Positions 8,013-16,196 of a DNA stretch of 33,892 nt are shown piece after piece; position 1 is the stretch's first letter, and each line of letters begins with the position of its first letter. The notes under the pieces are model-generated. The model ran no database searches. It was not told the DNA's origin and saw nothing but the letters and a program-made list of their open reading frames with translations. Source of the stretch: Mariprofundus sp. UBA1536. Lineage in GTDB: Bacteria > Pseudomonadota > Zetaproteobacteria > Mariprofundales > Mariprofundaceae. A program made the position numbers and the translations under genes. The stretch covers positions 1-33,892 of the forward strand of contig DCPU01000006.1 in assembly GCA_002323245.1 (NCBI GenBank), in the 5' to 3' direction.

Positions 8013-9080
8013 GTGTCTGCATCCCATTTAACTGACGACCTGCGCATCACCGGATTACGTGAGGTCAGCTCTCCACTACAGATACATTCTGAATTTCCAA
8101 TTACCGAAACTGCTGCCCAAACCATTTTTGAAACCCGCCAAGCCATTCACCGCATCTTGCATGGTGAAGATGACCGTTTGTTGGTGATTGTTGGCCCTTG
8201 CTCGATACACGATACCAAAGCGGCATTGGAATACGCGGCGCTCATCAAACAAGCCCGCGCCAAATATGAAAAAGACCTGCTCATCGTCATGCGCGTATAT
8301 TTTGAAAAACCACGCACCACAGTCGGCTGGAAAGGTTTAATTAACGATCCGCATTTGGATGGCTCATTTGCGATTAACGATGGCATCCGCAAAGCCCGTG
8401 GTTTGTTGCTTGATATCAACAATATGGGCGTGCCTGCCGGCACCGAATTCCTGGATTTGATTTCGCCGCAATATGTAGCGGATTTGGTCAGCTGGGGCGC
8501 GATTGGTGCCCGCACCACCGAAAGCCAGGGTCATCGCGAATTGGCATCGGGCTTGTCTTGCCCTGTGGGCTTTAAAAACAGCACCAACGGCAGCTACGGC
8601 ATTGCTGTGGATGCCATCAATGCAGCTTCACATCCCCACCACTTCATGTCACTGACCAAAGAAGGTAAATCCGCGATTTTCTCCACCAGCGGTAATGAAG
8701 ATTGCCACATCATTTTGCGCGGCGGCGATCAAGGCCCGAATTACGATGCAGCCAGCGTGGCGCAGGCAACTGAAAAGCTCATCGCTGCCGGCATCAACAC
8801 CGGCATCATGATTGATTTCAGCCATGCCAACAGCAGCAAACAACACCACAAACAAATCGAAGTGGGCCACGATGTGGCAGGGCAAATCGCCAGCGGCAAC
8901 CACAATATCAAAGGTTTGATGATTGAAAGCCATTTGAATGAAGGCCGCCAAAATGCGGAACATATCAACGATTTGGCTTACGGCGTGAGCATCACCGATG
9001 CTTGTATCAACTGGAAAGACACAGCGCCATTGCTTGAAGTCTTGGCCAACGCTGCTGCAACCCGTCGCGGTGAATCATGA
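8013..9080 (+). CDS. aroG: 3-deoxy-7-phosphoheptulonate synthase (class I DAHP synthase)
   Basis: This enzyme condenses phosphoenolpyruvate with erythrose 4-phosphate, the first committed step of the shikimate pathway. A GTG at 8013 is chosen because AAGGAG lies 8 bases upstream and the resulting 355-residue N-terminus (TDDLRITGLREVSSPLQIHSEFPITE) matches E. coli AroG closely; the frame extends to an ATG at 7944 that lacks such support. Family motifs include LLVIVGPCSIHD, MRVYFEKPRTTVGWKGLINDP, GARTTESQGHRELASGLSCPVGFKN and the metal-binding region HxNSSK (IDFSHANSSKQH). Which aromatic amino acid inhibits it cannot be told from reading alone. The stop overlaps the uppP start by 4 bp (ATGA), so the two are probably translationally coupled. 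Confidence 0.93.
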   Translation: MSASHLTDDLRITGLREVSSPLQIHSEFPITETAAQTIFETRQAIHRILHGEDDRLLVIVGPCSIHDTKAALEYAALIKQARAKYEKDLLIVMRVYFEKPRTTVGWKGLINDPHLDGSFAINDGIRKARGLLLDINNMGVPAGTEFLDLISPQYVADLVSWGAIGARTTESQGHRELASGLSCPVGFKNSTNGSYGIAVDAINAASHPHHFMSLTKEGKSAIFSTSGNEDCHIILRGGDQGPNYDAASVAQATEKLIAAGINTGIMIDFSHANSSKQHHKQIEVGHDVAGQIASGNHNIKGLMIESHLNEGRQNAEHINDLAYGVSITDACINWKDTAPLLEVLANAAATRRGES

Positions 9081-9895
9081 ACGAAGCCATCAATACATTG
9101 CAGGCCATTGTACTTGGGCTGATTCAGGGTCTCACCGAATTCCTGCCGATTTCATCGTCTGGGCATTTGGCCATGATTCCTTTGGTATCCAGCTGGCCTG
9201 ATCAAGGCTTGGCATTTGATTGCGTGGTGCATTTGGGCACGCTCACTGCCATCGTATATTATTTCCGCACTGATTTAATCAACATGACCTTTGGTTTTGG
9301 TGAAACCATCAAACAACGCTCATGGTCGGCCAATCGCGATGGACAAATGGCGTGGATGATTGGCTTTGCCACGTTACCCGTTGGTTTTGCAGGCCTTGCG
9401 TTTAAAGACTTTGTGGAAAATGAATTGCGCTCAGTGGAAGTGATTGCCTATGCATCCATTGGTTTTGGCGTGTTACTCTACCTTGCCGATATACTGGGCA
9501 AACGCACCCGCAGCGAAGCCGCTTGGGGAATAAAAGACGTAATGATTGTCGGTTTAGCACAAGCTGTAGCCTTGATTCCGGGCACCTCACGCTCAGGCAT
9601 CACCATGACCGCCGCTTTGTTTTTGGGTTACACCCGCGAAGCTGCAGCTCGGTTTTCATTCCTTTTATCGATTCCCGTGATTTTCTTGGCAGGCAGCCTA
9701 AAAATTAAAGATTGGATTGAATTGCCCATGCAAACCACTCCGCTTTCAGCCTTGGTGATTGGTTATGTGGCTTCGGCAGTTTCAGCCTATATCTGCGTGG
9801 TTTATTTCCTTAAATTCCTCAACCGCGTTGGCATGGGGCCATTTGTATTGTATCGCATCATCCTTGGCTTCGTTTTGCTGTGGATGGTTTGGTAA
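9077..9895 (+). CDS. uppP: Undecaprenyl-diphosphatase UppP/BacA
   Basis: This is a 272-residue integral membrane protein, the usual length for the family. It dephosphorylates undecaprenyl pyrophosphate to recycle the lipid carrier for peptidoglycan and other cell-wall polymers. Signature motifs are QGLTEFLPISSSGHL (residues 17-31, containing the catalytic Q/E pair) and PGTSRSG (168-174). Six or more hydrophobic segments are visible. The start ATG overlaps the aroG stop. lgt follows 26 bp downstream, so an envelope-related operon is likely. Confidence 0.95.
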   Translation: MNEAINTLQAIVLGLIQGLTEFLPISSSGHLAMIPLVSSWPDQGLAFDCVVHLGTLTAIVYYFRTDLINMTFGFGETIKQRSWSANRDGQMAWMIGFATLPVGFAGLAFKDFVENELRSVEVIAYASIGFGVLLYLADILGKRTRSEAAWGIKDVMIVGLAQAVALIPGTSRSGITMTAALFLGYTREAAARFSFLLSIPVIFLAGSLKIKDWIELPMQTTPLSALVIGYVASAVSAYICVVYFLKFLNRVGMGPFVLYRIILGFVLLWMVW

Positions 9896-9921
9896 ATCTT
9901 TGAAGGAATTCATTTAATATC

Positions 9922-10716
9922 ATGATGGCGCCGCATATCGATCCGGTTGCCCTTCAGCTTGGGCCGTTGGCCATTCATTGGTACGGGCTGATGTATGTGT
10001 TTGCCTTTGCTTCTGCTTGGAAGCTGGTGCAAATCCAACTTAAAGAACGAAAGCTCTGGGGCAAAGTCGTAGCGCCTGAAGCCTATGAAAATCTGTTCAC
10101 CTGGCTGATTCTGGGTGTGATTCTCGGCGGCCGCTTGGGTTATGTGCTCTTTTATAATCCCAGTTATTATGCTTCCCACCCCATCGAAATATTTTATGTG
10201 TGGAATGGTGGCATGTCTTTTCACGGCGGCTTTATTGGCCCTGTGATGACAGGTTGGTGGTATTGCCGCAAAAGCAAACTGCCCTTTATCACCATGCTCG
10301 ATTTGTTTGCCACGGTTGCGCCGCTAGGTTTGGCCTTTGGTAGGATGGGCAACTTTATCAACGGCGAGCTTTGGGGGCGTGTGGTCACCAATCCCGAAAA
10401 CGTGCCTTGGGCTATGATTTTCCCAGGCGCTGGTGATTTGCCGCGTCATCCCAGCCAACTGTATGAGCTTGGCTTGGAGGGCTTATTACTCTTTGCCTTG
10501 CTGTGGTTGACGCGCAAAAAGGATTGGGTGGCAGGCACGCGCATTTCTATCTTTATTATGGGTTATGCCCTGGCCCGCATTTTCTGCGAAAACTTTAGAG
10601 AACCCGATGCGCATATCGGCTTTTTATTTGGTGGCATCACCATGGGTATGTTGCTCTCATCAGCGATGTTTGTTACCGGCCTGATCACTTTGCTTTGGCT
10701 GCGGAAGAAGACATAA
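9922..10716 (+). CDS. lgt: Prolipoprotein diacylglyceryl transferase
   Basis: Lgt transfers diacylglycerol from phosphatidylglycerol to the lipobox cysteine of prolipoproteins at the inner membrane. The 264-residue product shows the family pattern of seven membrane segments, a conserved His in MSFHGGFIG (about 101), the Lgt signature GRMGNFINGELWG (140-152), and the RHPSQLYE and late R-rich (YALARIFCENFREPD) motifs. Two adjacent ATGs (9922 and 9925) are equally possible; GAAGGA lies about 15 bases upstream. tatD starts 3 bp after the stop. Confidence 0.95.
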   Translation: MMAPHIDPVALQLGPLAIHWYGLMYVFAFASAWKLVQIQLKERKLWGKVVAPEAYENLFTWLILGVILGGRLGYVLFYNPSYYASHPIEIFYVWNGGMSFHGGFIGPVMTGWWYCRKSKLPFITMLDLFATVAPLGLAFGRMGNFINGELWGRVVTNPENVPWAMIFPGAGDLPRHPSQLYELGLEGLLLFALLWLTRKKDWVAGTRISIFIMGYALARIFCENFREPDAHIGFLFGGITMGMLLSSAMFVTGLITLLWLRKKT

Positions 10717-10719
10717 CGT

Positions 10720-11466
10720 ATGCCTTGGGTCGATAGCCACTGCCATTTGGATGACCCACGGTTTGATGGGGTAGTCTCCAACATCATCGCCAGAGCCAAA
10801 CGCGCCGGTGTGGGCCACAGCATCATCGCTGGCATCGGCAAATCACGCTGGGCAAAACAAGCCTATATCGCCAGCGAACATACGGAAGTGAGCAACGCTT
10901 TTGGCATTCATCCCTGGTATTGTCATGAACACGGAGTCGATGATTTAGCTACATTGCAAACCTACTTGCCCCAAGCTATCGCCATTGGTGAATGCGGCCT
11001 GGATTACAGCCCGGGCTTTGAGAATAAAAAAGAGCAGATGTGGTGGTTTGAAGCCCAATTGGATTTGGCTGTCTCAGCAAATAAACCTGTCATTATCCAT
11101 GCGGTCAAAGCCATTGGCGATGTCACGGAAGCCTTAAAGAAACGCGTTGGTCTGCACGGCGTGATTCACGGCTTTAGCGGCAGCTTGCAGCAAGCCAGGA
11201 TACTTACTGAAATGGGTTTCTTCATCGGCCTTGGCACACGTTTACTGCATCAAAACCCCAAACGATTTAACGAGCTGGCCACCTCGCTTTCTCTTGCCCA
11301 TATCCTGCTCGAAACCGATTCGCCTGATGGCTTGGGCCATGAAGTCGCCAATGAACCAGCCAAGCTTTGGGATGTGGGTGAAGGCATTGCCAACGCCCTT
11401 GGCGCCAATCCTAGCGATGTATTAAAAACCTGCAGCCAGCATGCACGGGAGTTATTTCATTTATGA
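10720..11466 (+). CDS. TatD-family metal-dependent hydrolase (putative DNase)
   Basis: This 248-residue TIM-barrel hydrolase carries the TatD metal ligands: HCHLD at the N-terminus (H7, H9), IGECGLDY, VIIHAV, HGFSGS and LLETDSPD. It resembles the YjjV/YcfH group rather than TatD itself, judging by the short N-terminus and the ETDSPDGLG motif. Substrates are likely DNA 3' ends or damaged DNA, but no specific role can be assigned. It is tightly packed between lgt and tcdA and overlaps tcdA by 4 bp. Confidence 0.9.
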   Translation: MPWVDSHCHLDDPRFDGVVSNIIARAKRAGVGHSIIAGIGKSRWAKQAYIASEHTEVSNAFGIHPWYCHEHGVDDLATLQTYLPQAIAIGECGLDYSPGFENKKEQMWWFEAQLDLAVSANKPVIIHAVKAIGDVTEALKKRVGLHGVIHGFSGSLQQARILTEMGFFIGLGTRLLHQNPKRFNELATSLSLAHILLETDSPDGLGHEVANEPAKLWDVGEGIANALGANPSDVLKTCSQHARELFHL

Positions 11467-12209
11467 ACCACAGCAGCCCATTTTATGAACGCACCAGTAT
11501 TCTGATTGGTGAGCAAGGCCTGAACAAACTGGCCAGCAAACATGTGTTGATTGTCGGCCTTGGTGGCGTGGGCGGAGCTGCTACTGAAGCGATGGGCCGT
11601 ATCGGTGTGGGCAAGCTGACCCTGCTTGATCATGATGTGGTGGGCCTGTCTAACCTCAATCGCCAATTGATTACCCTGCAAAATAATATCGGCGAGAAAA
11701 AAACGGCCGTGGCCGCAGCACGTATTGCCAGCATCAATCCGGACACCACCGTTGAAATCCACGATGGTTTTATTCATCCGGATAATGTGGCCGAATTATT
11801 AGCTGGGTTAAAGCCAGATTATGTGCTTGATTGTATTGATTCGGTGGTATGCAAAGCCGCGCTGGTGTACGCCTGCCAACAAGCAGGTATTCCTGTGGTC
11901 ACTGCCCTTGGTGCAGGTGGTCGTATTGATGTGAGCAAAGTGCAAATCACCACACTCAACAAAACCGAAACATGTGGCCTAGCCAGAGCATTACGCGGCC
12001 GCCTTCGCAAACTGGGTGGTAATTTAAAATACCCTGTGGTTTTTTCTTCAGAACCTGCCGTAAACGCCCTACCGCATGAACCCATCCCGGGTGATCCTGA
12101 TGCCCGCCCACGCGCGACCAACGGCACCATTTCTTACCTGCCCAATATCTTCGGCTTTATGACAGCGGGTTTTGCCATTCAGCAAATGCTGCAAGAAGAT
12201 GATTGCTAA
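11463..12209 (+). CDS. tcdA: tRNA threonylcarbamoyladenosine dehydratase
   Basis: TcdA (CsdL) is an E1-like ATP-dependent enzyme that converts t6A37 of tRNAs to the cyclic ct6A form. The 248-residue sequence has the nucleotide-binding loop GLGGVGG (32-38), the E1-like DHDVVGLSNLNRQ segment, the DCIDSVVCKAALVYACQQ helix and an internal LRKLGG...VVFSSEPA region typical of the family. Its ATG overlaps the TatD-family stop. It is the last gene of the plus-strand run and converges on the cytochrome b561 gene 46 bp away. Confidence 0.92.
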   Translation: MNHSSPFYERTSILIGEQGLNKLASKHVLIVGLGGVGGAATEAMGRIGVGKLTLLDHDVVGLSNLNRQLITLQNNIGEKKTAVAAARIASINPDTTVEIHDGFIHPDNVAELLAGLKPDYVLDCIDSVVCKAALVYACQQAGIPVVTALGAGGRIDVSKVQITTLNKTETCGLARALRGRLRKLGGNLKYPVVFSSEPAVNALPHEPIPGDPDARPRATNGTISYLPNIFGFMTAGFAIQQMLQEDDC

Positions 12210-12255
12210 ACTTCAACAGCACTGGCAACGGCAATGGCCAGGCCTGCACATATTT

Positions 12256-12849
12256 TTACTGCGCTGATGATGTAAGGCTAAAGATGCGACGCAATAAATG
12301 ATGGCCAGCAAGCTTGTGGATAATGGTCATACCCACATGTGCAATCAAATATGCCCATAACAATCCACCCAATGCTTCATGTACTTCTTTGGCTTCATGA
12401 ATGATTCCCGTCATCAAGCCAGATTCTGCCATACCATATAGCATCATCGCGCCAGTAATACCCATTGCCAATACAAGCAATAAACCAAGCCCGTGCACTG
12501 CGCCAGCCAAGTAGTATTCATTGCTGTTCAAATCACTGAGCTTGCCTTTAAACCAGCTTGGCACTTGCTTGATTTCTTTCAACAACCCTGGGCGACGAGA
12601 GGCAAACATATACGGATACAAACGCTGAACACTGAATTCCTTGCTGATAAATGCCCAGGCAAAACGCAGCACAATCACTGCTAACAGCAACATACCCACC
12701 CACTCATGCATATCAAAAAAGAAGACTTGCATCTCATCGCGCACCCGGCCGGGTTTGGGGCGCTTCATCAATTCTTCGCTCAACAATTGCAAAGGAATCA
12801 TCAAAGCAAAGCACCAGTGGAGTAATCGCGTAAATTTATCGTAATACAT
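12256..12849 (-). CDS. Cytochrome b561-type membrane cytochrome
   Basis: A 197-residue protein with four or five hydrophobic helices and the His pattern of bacterial b561/NiFe-hydrogenase-type cytochromes: LLHW (H11), DMHEWVG (about H48), VHGLG, KEVHEALGGLLW and AHVGMTIIH. These would hold two b hemes and pass electrons across the inner membrane, usually between quinols and a periplasmic partner. No partner gene is adjacent. The ATG has GAGGT 8 bases upstream. It lies 99 bp downstream of argG on the same strand and may be co-transcribed. Confidence 0.85.
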   Translation of the reverse strand: MYYDKFTRLLHWCFALMIPLQLLSEELMKRPKPGRVRDEMQVFFFDMHEWVGMLLLAVIVLRFAWAFISKEFSVQRLYPYMFASRRPGLLKEIKQVPSWFKGKLSDLNSNEYYLAGAVHGLGLLLVLAMGITGAMMLYGMAESGLMTGIIHEAKEVHEALGGLLWAYLIAHVGMTIIHKLAGHHLLRRIFSLTSSAQ

Positions 12850-12948
12850 CAGCTACCTCGAATGCCTCATCTATAGGGGGTCGAAACAAGGGCCGCACTT
12901 TAGCTTCAATTTTGACAACGATATGACAGCCCTGATTCCGTTTGTTAC

Positions 12949-14157
12949 TTATTTGCCTGCCAATTTGCTCATGCGCAAACGCAAGGCGTTGAGCTTGATA
13001 AAACCTTCAGCATCTTTTTGATTGTAGGCGCCGCCATCATCTTCGAAGGTGCATAAACGATCATCAAACATGGAGTTGTCTGATTTACGACCCAGGACCA
13101 TCACATTGCCTTTGTACAATTTCAGGCGAACGGTGCCGTTGACTGTGGCTTGTGAAGCATCAATCGCGCTTTGCAACATGCGCATTTCAGGGGCAAACCA
13201 GTAGCCGTTATAAATCAATTTGGCATAACGCGGCATCAATTCATCTTTAAGGTGAGCCGCTTCACGGTCTACCGTTAATGATTCAATCGCGCGATGTGCT
13301 TTGAGCATAATGGTGCCGCCGGGTGTTTCGTAGCAACCACGTGATTTCATGCCCACATAGCGGTTTTCTACGATATCAATGCGGCCGATACCATGTTTTC
13401 CGCCCACGCGGTTGAGTTCCCGCAGCACAGTGGCAGGGCTCATGGCCACGCCATTAACGGCAATGATATCGCCGCCTTGGTAGGTCAATTCGATTTCTTC
13501 TGGCTTATCAGGTGCGTTTTCGGGCGAAACGCTCCAGCGCCACATCTCTTCACCTGGTGAAACCCATGGATCTTCCAAATCATAACCTTCATAAGAGATG
13601 TGCAACAAATTGGCATCCATCGAATATGGTGACTTGGAATTTTCGCGTTTGCGCTCAACAGGAATATTGTGTTGGGCAGCATAAGCGAGCATTTGTTCGC
13701 GTGAGTTCAAGTCCCATTCACGCCAAGGTGCAATCACTTTCACATCCGGTTTTAGGGCATAAAAACCCAGCTCAAAACGCACCTGGTCGTTGCCTTTGCC
13801 TGTGGCACCATGTGATACTGCATCTGCGCCTTCAAGGTTGGCAATTTCAATCATACGTTTGGCAATCAAAGGGCGGGCAATAGAGGTGCCTAGCAGATAT
13901 TCGCCTTCATAAATAGCATTGGCACGGAACATCGGGAACACGAAATCACCAACAAATTCCTCAGTGAGGTCATCAATATAAATCGCGGATGCGCCGCAAG
14001 CCTCAGCTTTAGCACGCGCTTCTTCCACTTCAGCACCCTGGCCGATGTCAGCGGTAAAGGTCACCACTTCGCAATGGTAGGTATCTTGCAACCACTTCAA
14101 AATGATGGAGGTATCCAAACCACCCGAATACGCTAAAACAACTTTATTTACTGCCAT
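12949..14157 (-). CDS. argG: Argininosuccinate synthase
   Basis: ArgG joins citrulline and aspartate at the expense of ATP in arginine biosynthesis. The 402-residue product has the N-type ATP pyrophosphatase loop AYSGGLDTSI (9-18), the SHGATGKGNDQVRFE motif, and the KSRGCYETPGGTIM and YRGNVM-like (KLYKGNVMVLGRKS) segments. Length and motifs match the standard tetrameric enzyme. ribF lies 71 bp upstream on the same strand; no other arginine genes are in the window. Confidence 0.96.
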   Translation of the reverse strand: MAVNKVVLAYSGGLDTSIILKWLQDTYHCEVVTFTADIGQGAEVEEARAKAEACGASAIYIDDLTEEFVGDFVFPMFRANAIYEGEYLLGTSIARPLIAKRMIEIANLEGADAVSHGATGKGNDQVRFELGFYALKPDVKVIAPWREWDLNSREQMLAYAAQHNIPVERKRENSKSPYSMDANLLHISYEGYDLEDPWVSPGEEMWRWSVSPENAPDKPEEIELTYQGGDIIAVNGVAMSPATVLRELNRVGGKHGIGRIDIVENRYVGMKSRGCYETPGGTIMLKAHRAIESLTVDREAAHLKDELMPRYAKLIYNGYWFAPEMRMLQSAIDASQATVNGTVRLKLYKGNVMVLGRKSDNSMFDDRLCTFEDDGGAYNQKDAEGFIKLNALRLRMSKLAGK

Positions 14158-14228
14158 GAAAAACCTCGGAGCAAGCCATAGTGATGTGTTACGGAAAGCG
14201 CGCAGCCTAATGCTTTTTTAGAAAACGG

Positions 14229-15161
14229 CTATGCCTTATCGAGCAGAATTTTTGCAGCGAGACAATCGGCTTGAATTTGTTTGGCCAAATCATCGGCGGA
14301 AACAAAGGCGCGGTCTTCACGTATGCGGCGTACAAAATGCACTTTCAGGCGCTTACCATACAAATCATCATTGGCATCCAGCACATGTGTTTCCAATATA
14401 AGCGTACGCCCGGCAAAAGTAGGACGGTAGCCCAAATACGCCGCCGCTTTTTTCTTTTGCCCATCATATTCAGCCCAGGCCGCATAAATGCCGGCAGGCG
14501 GATGGGTTAAATCCTTCACCGACAAATTGGCAGTTGGGAAGCCCATTTTGCGGCCGCGTTTTTCGCCATGGCCCACGCGCCCGGAAATGGTGTAATCATC
14601 ACCAATCAGCTGTTTGGCCAAAGCAAAGTCGGCAGCTTCAATGGCGGAACGGATGCGGCTCGATGAAACCACCCCGCCAAGCGCCACATAAGCTGCCGCC
14701 TCACTGACATCGAAACTCAGGCGCTCACCCATGCCTCGCATCATGTCCGCTTGGCCTTGGCGATCTTTGCCAAAGGCAAAATCATAACCCACATGAATAT
14801 GCGAAAAACCCAAACAAGCGTGCAGGGTTTGGATAAAATCCTCAGCCGTCATCGCCGCCATCTGGGCATTAAAATGCAGCAACAACACCGCACCAACACC
14901 AGCTTGTTTCAATGCTTCAAGACGCTCATGCAAATGTGAGAGTCGGCGCGGCGCTTCGGCTGGATACAAAAACGCGCGGGGATGCGGCTCAAAAGTGACC
15001 ACCACCGATGGGGTTTGTTTGCCTTTGGCCGAGGCATGATCATTGAGCTCGGCCAGCACCTGCTGGTGCCCCATATGCACCCCATCAAAATTACCAATGG
15101 TAATGGCGCAGCCATCCAAGCCAGCTTTTTTTGCTGCTGCAAATGATCGAAGTATCAACAT
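14229..15161 (-). CDS. ribF: Bifunctional riboflavin kinase / FAD synthetase
   Basis: RibF phosphorylates riboflavin to FMN and adenylates it to FAD. The ATG at 15159-15161 gives 310 residues, close to E. coli RibF (313), and an N-terminus aligned with it; the frame continues upstream to 15290 without coding character. The N-terminal nucleotidyltransferase has IGNFDGVHMGH (22-32), FEPHPRAF and SSSRIRSAI; the C-terminal flavokinase has GHGEKRGRKMGFPTANLS and TRPTF-like YRPTFAG. Its gene is often next to ileS/lspA, but here it sits between a DUF481 gene and argG, 55 bp downstream of the former. Confidence 0.95.
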   Translation of the reverse strand: MLILRSFAAAKKAGLDGCAITIGNFDGVHMGHQQVLAELNDHASAKGKQTPSVVVTFEPHPRAFLYPAEAPRRLSHLHERLEALKQAGVGAVLLLHFNAQMAAMTAEDFIQTLHACLGFSHIHVGYDFAFGKDRQGQADMMRGMGERLSFDVSEAAAYVALGGVVSSSRIRSAIEAADFALAKQLIGDDYTISGRVGHGEKRGRKMGFPTANLSVKDLTHPPAGIYAAWAEYDGQKKKAAAYLGYRPTFAGRTLILETHVLDANDDLYGKRLKVHFVRRIREDRAFVSADDLAKQIQADCLAAKILLDKA

Positions 15162-15216
15162 GACTGCACCATAGAAATGATGACGGAAACTGTCGAGTTT
15201 AAGCCTTGAAGCGCCA

Positions 15217-15990
15217 TCAAAAGCGCAGCTCCAAACCAGAAGAATAGCGCACATCATCTTTACCAATGGTTTGTGGCGGCTTGGCATCAAAGCTGTAATC
15301 CACGCTGATTTTTAACTTCACATTTTCAAACATGCCAACAGTGAAAGCAGCTTGCTCTAGCAGGCGATAATCACTGCTGTTTTGTAAGGTGGGTTGAATA
15401 TAGGTGGTACTAGAAACTTGCACTTGATCATTGATTTGATGCTTATACATCACATACATATTACCCCGCCAGAGCTGGGAGTTTGTATCACTGGTACCAA
15501 GAGTTGGACTTAATTTTTCCCACTCATAAATCGCGCCCAGCCCCACATAAAGCCCGCTCACGCCTTCTTCTTCAATCACACGCAAGCGTCCGCCACCGCC
15601 CAACAACGTGCGATCAGATAAGCGGGTGAATTTATCCCTTCCTTTCTGGGCAAACACTTCGCCAGCCCAGGCCTCATTGATTTGGGTGCGATGGCGAAGA
15701 TGAACAAAAGCACGATCGGTATTCACTGCCCCACTACTTTTGCCGTAAGCACGATCAAGCATCAAAAATTCGGTGTACTGCCCATGTCGCCACTGACTGA
15801 GTAAGTCGGCCTTAAAAGTGTCCTTATCGGTATTCCCCTGCGCCCCATCCAAACCAAAATGCAAGATATGGCTCATCCCATCGGTTTTCACATCCGTTAC
15901 CGATTGCCCAACATTCACAATCGCTGAGGCCAATTGAGGCGAGAGCAGCGTTATCGCCAAAAGTATGATGGGTAAACTAAACATTTTCAT
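15217..15990 (-). CDS. DUF481 outer-membrane beta-barrel protein
   Basis: A 257-residue protein with a clear signal peptide (KMFSLPIILLAITLLSPQLASA) and alternating short beta strands. It ends in LELRF, the terminal-Phe signal used by BAM for outer-membrane insertion. The arrangement and motifs (DRAYGKSSGAVNTDRAFVHLRHRTQ, GGGGRLRVIEEEGVSGLYVGLGAIYE) fit DUF481, a family of small barrels of unknown substrate. It heads the minus-strand run with ribF and argG and is divergent from the channel gene. Confidence 0.75.
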   Translation of the reverse strand: MKMFSLPIILLAITLLSPQLASAIVNVGQSVTDVKTDGMSHILHFGLDGAQGNTDKDTFKADLLSQWRHGQYTEFLMLDRAYGKSSGAVNTDRAFVHLRHRTQINEAWAGEVFAQKGRDKFTRLSDRTLLGGGGRLRVIEEEGVSGLYVGLGAIYEWEKLSPTLGTSDTNSQLWRGNMYVMYKHQINDQVQVSSTTYIQPTLQNSSDYRLLEQAAFTVGMFENVKLKISVDYSFDAKPPQTIGKDDVRYSSGLELRF

Positions 15991-16196
15991 GGCCGCACCC
16001 TATCGCCATGCATGCCCCTCGCAATCAGCAGGGTACTTCATTTGCAAATAAACACGCAAAGCAAATATGGCTTCATTTTTGCTAGCCTTAAAACGCCCTG
16101 AAAACAGAGCCAGCACATGGGTGACATGTAATAAATACAAGAGCCTCACTCACCGTGAATAGTTGTTTTAACATCATTTACGCAAGGAAAAACTAT

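Noticed and set aside
12199..12267. A 22-codon frame overlapping the tcdA stop (MIAKLQQHWQRQWPG...)
   Set aside because: It is too short, overlaps the end of the convergent cytochrome gene and shows no family signal; a truncated gene cannot be shown.
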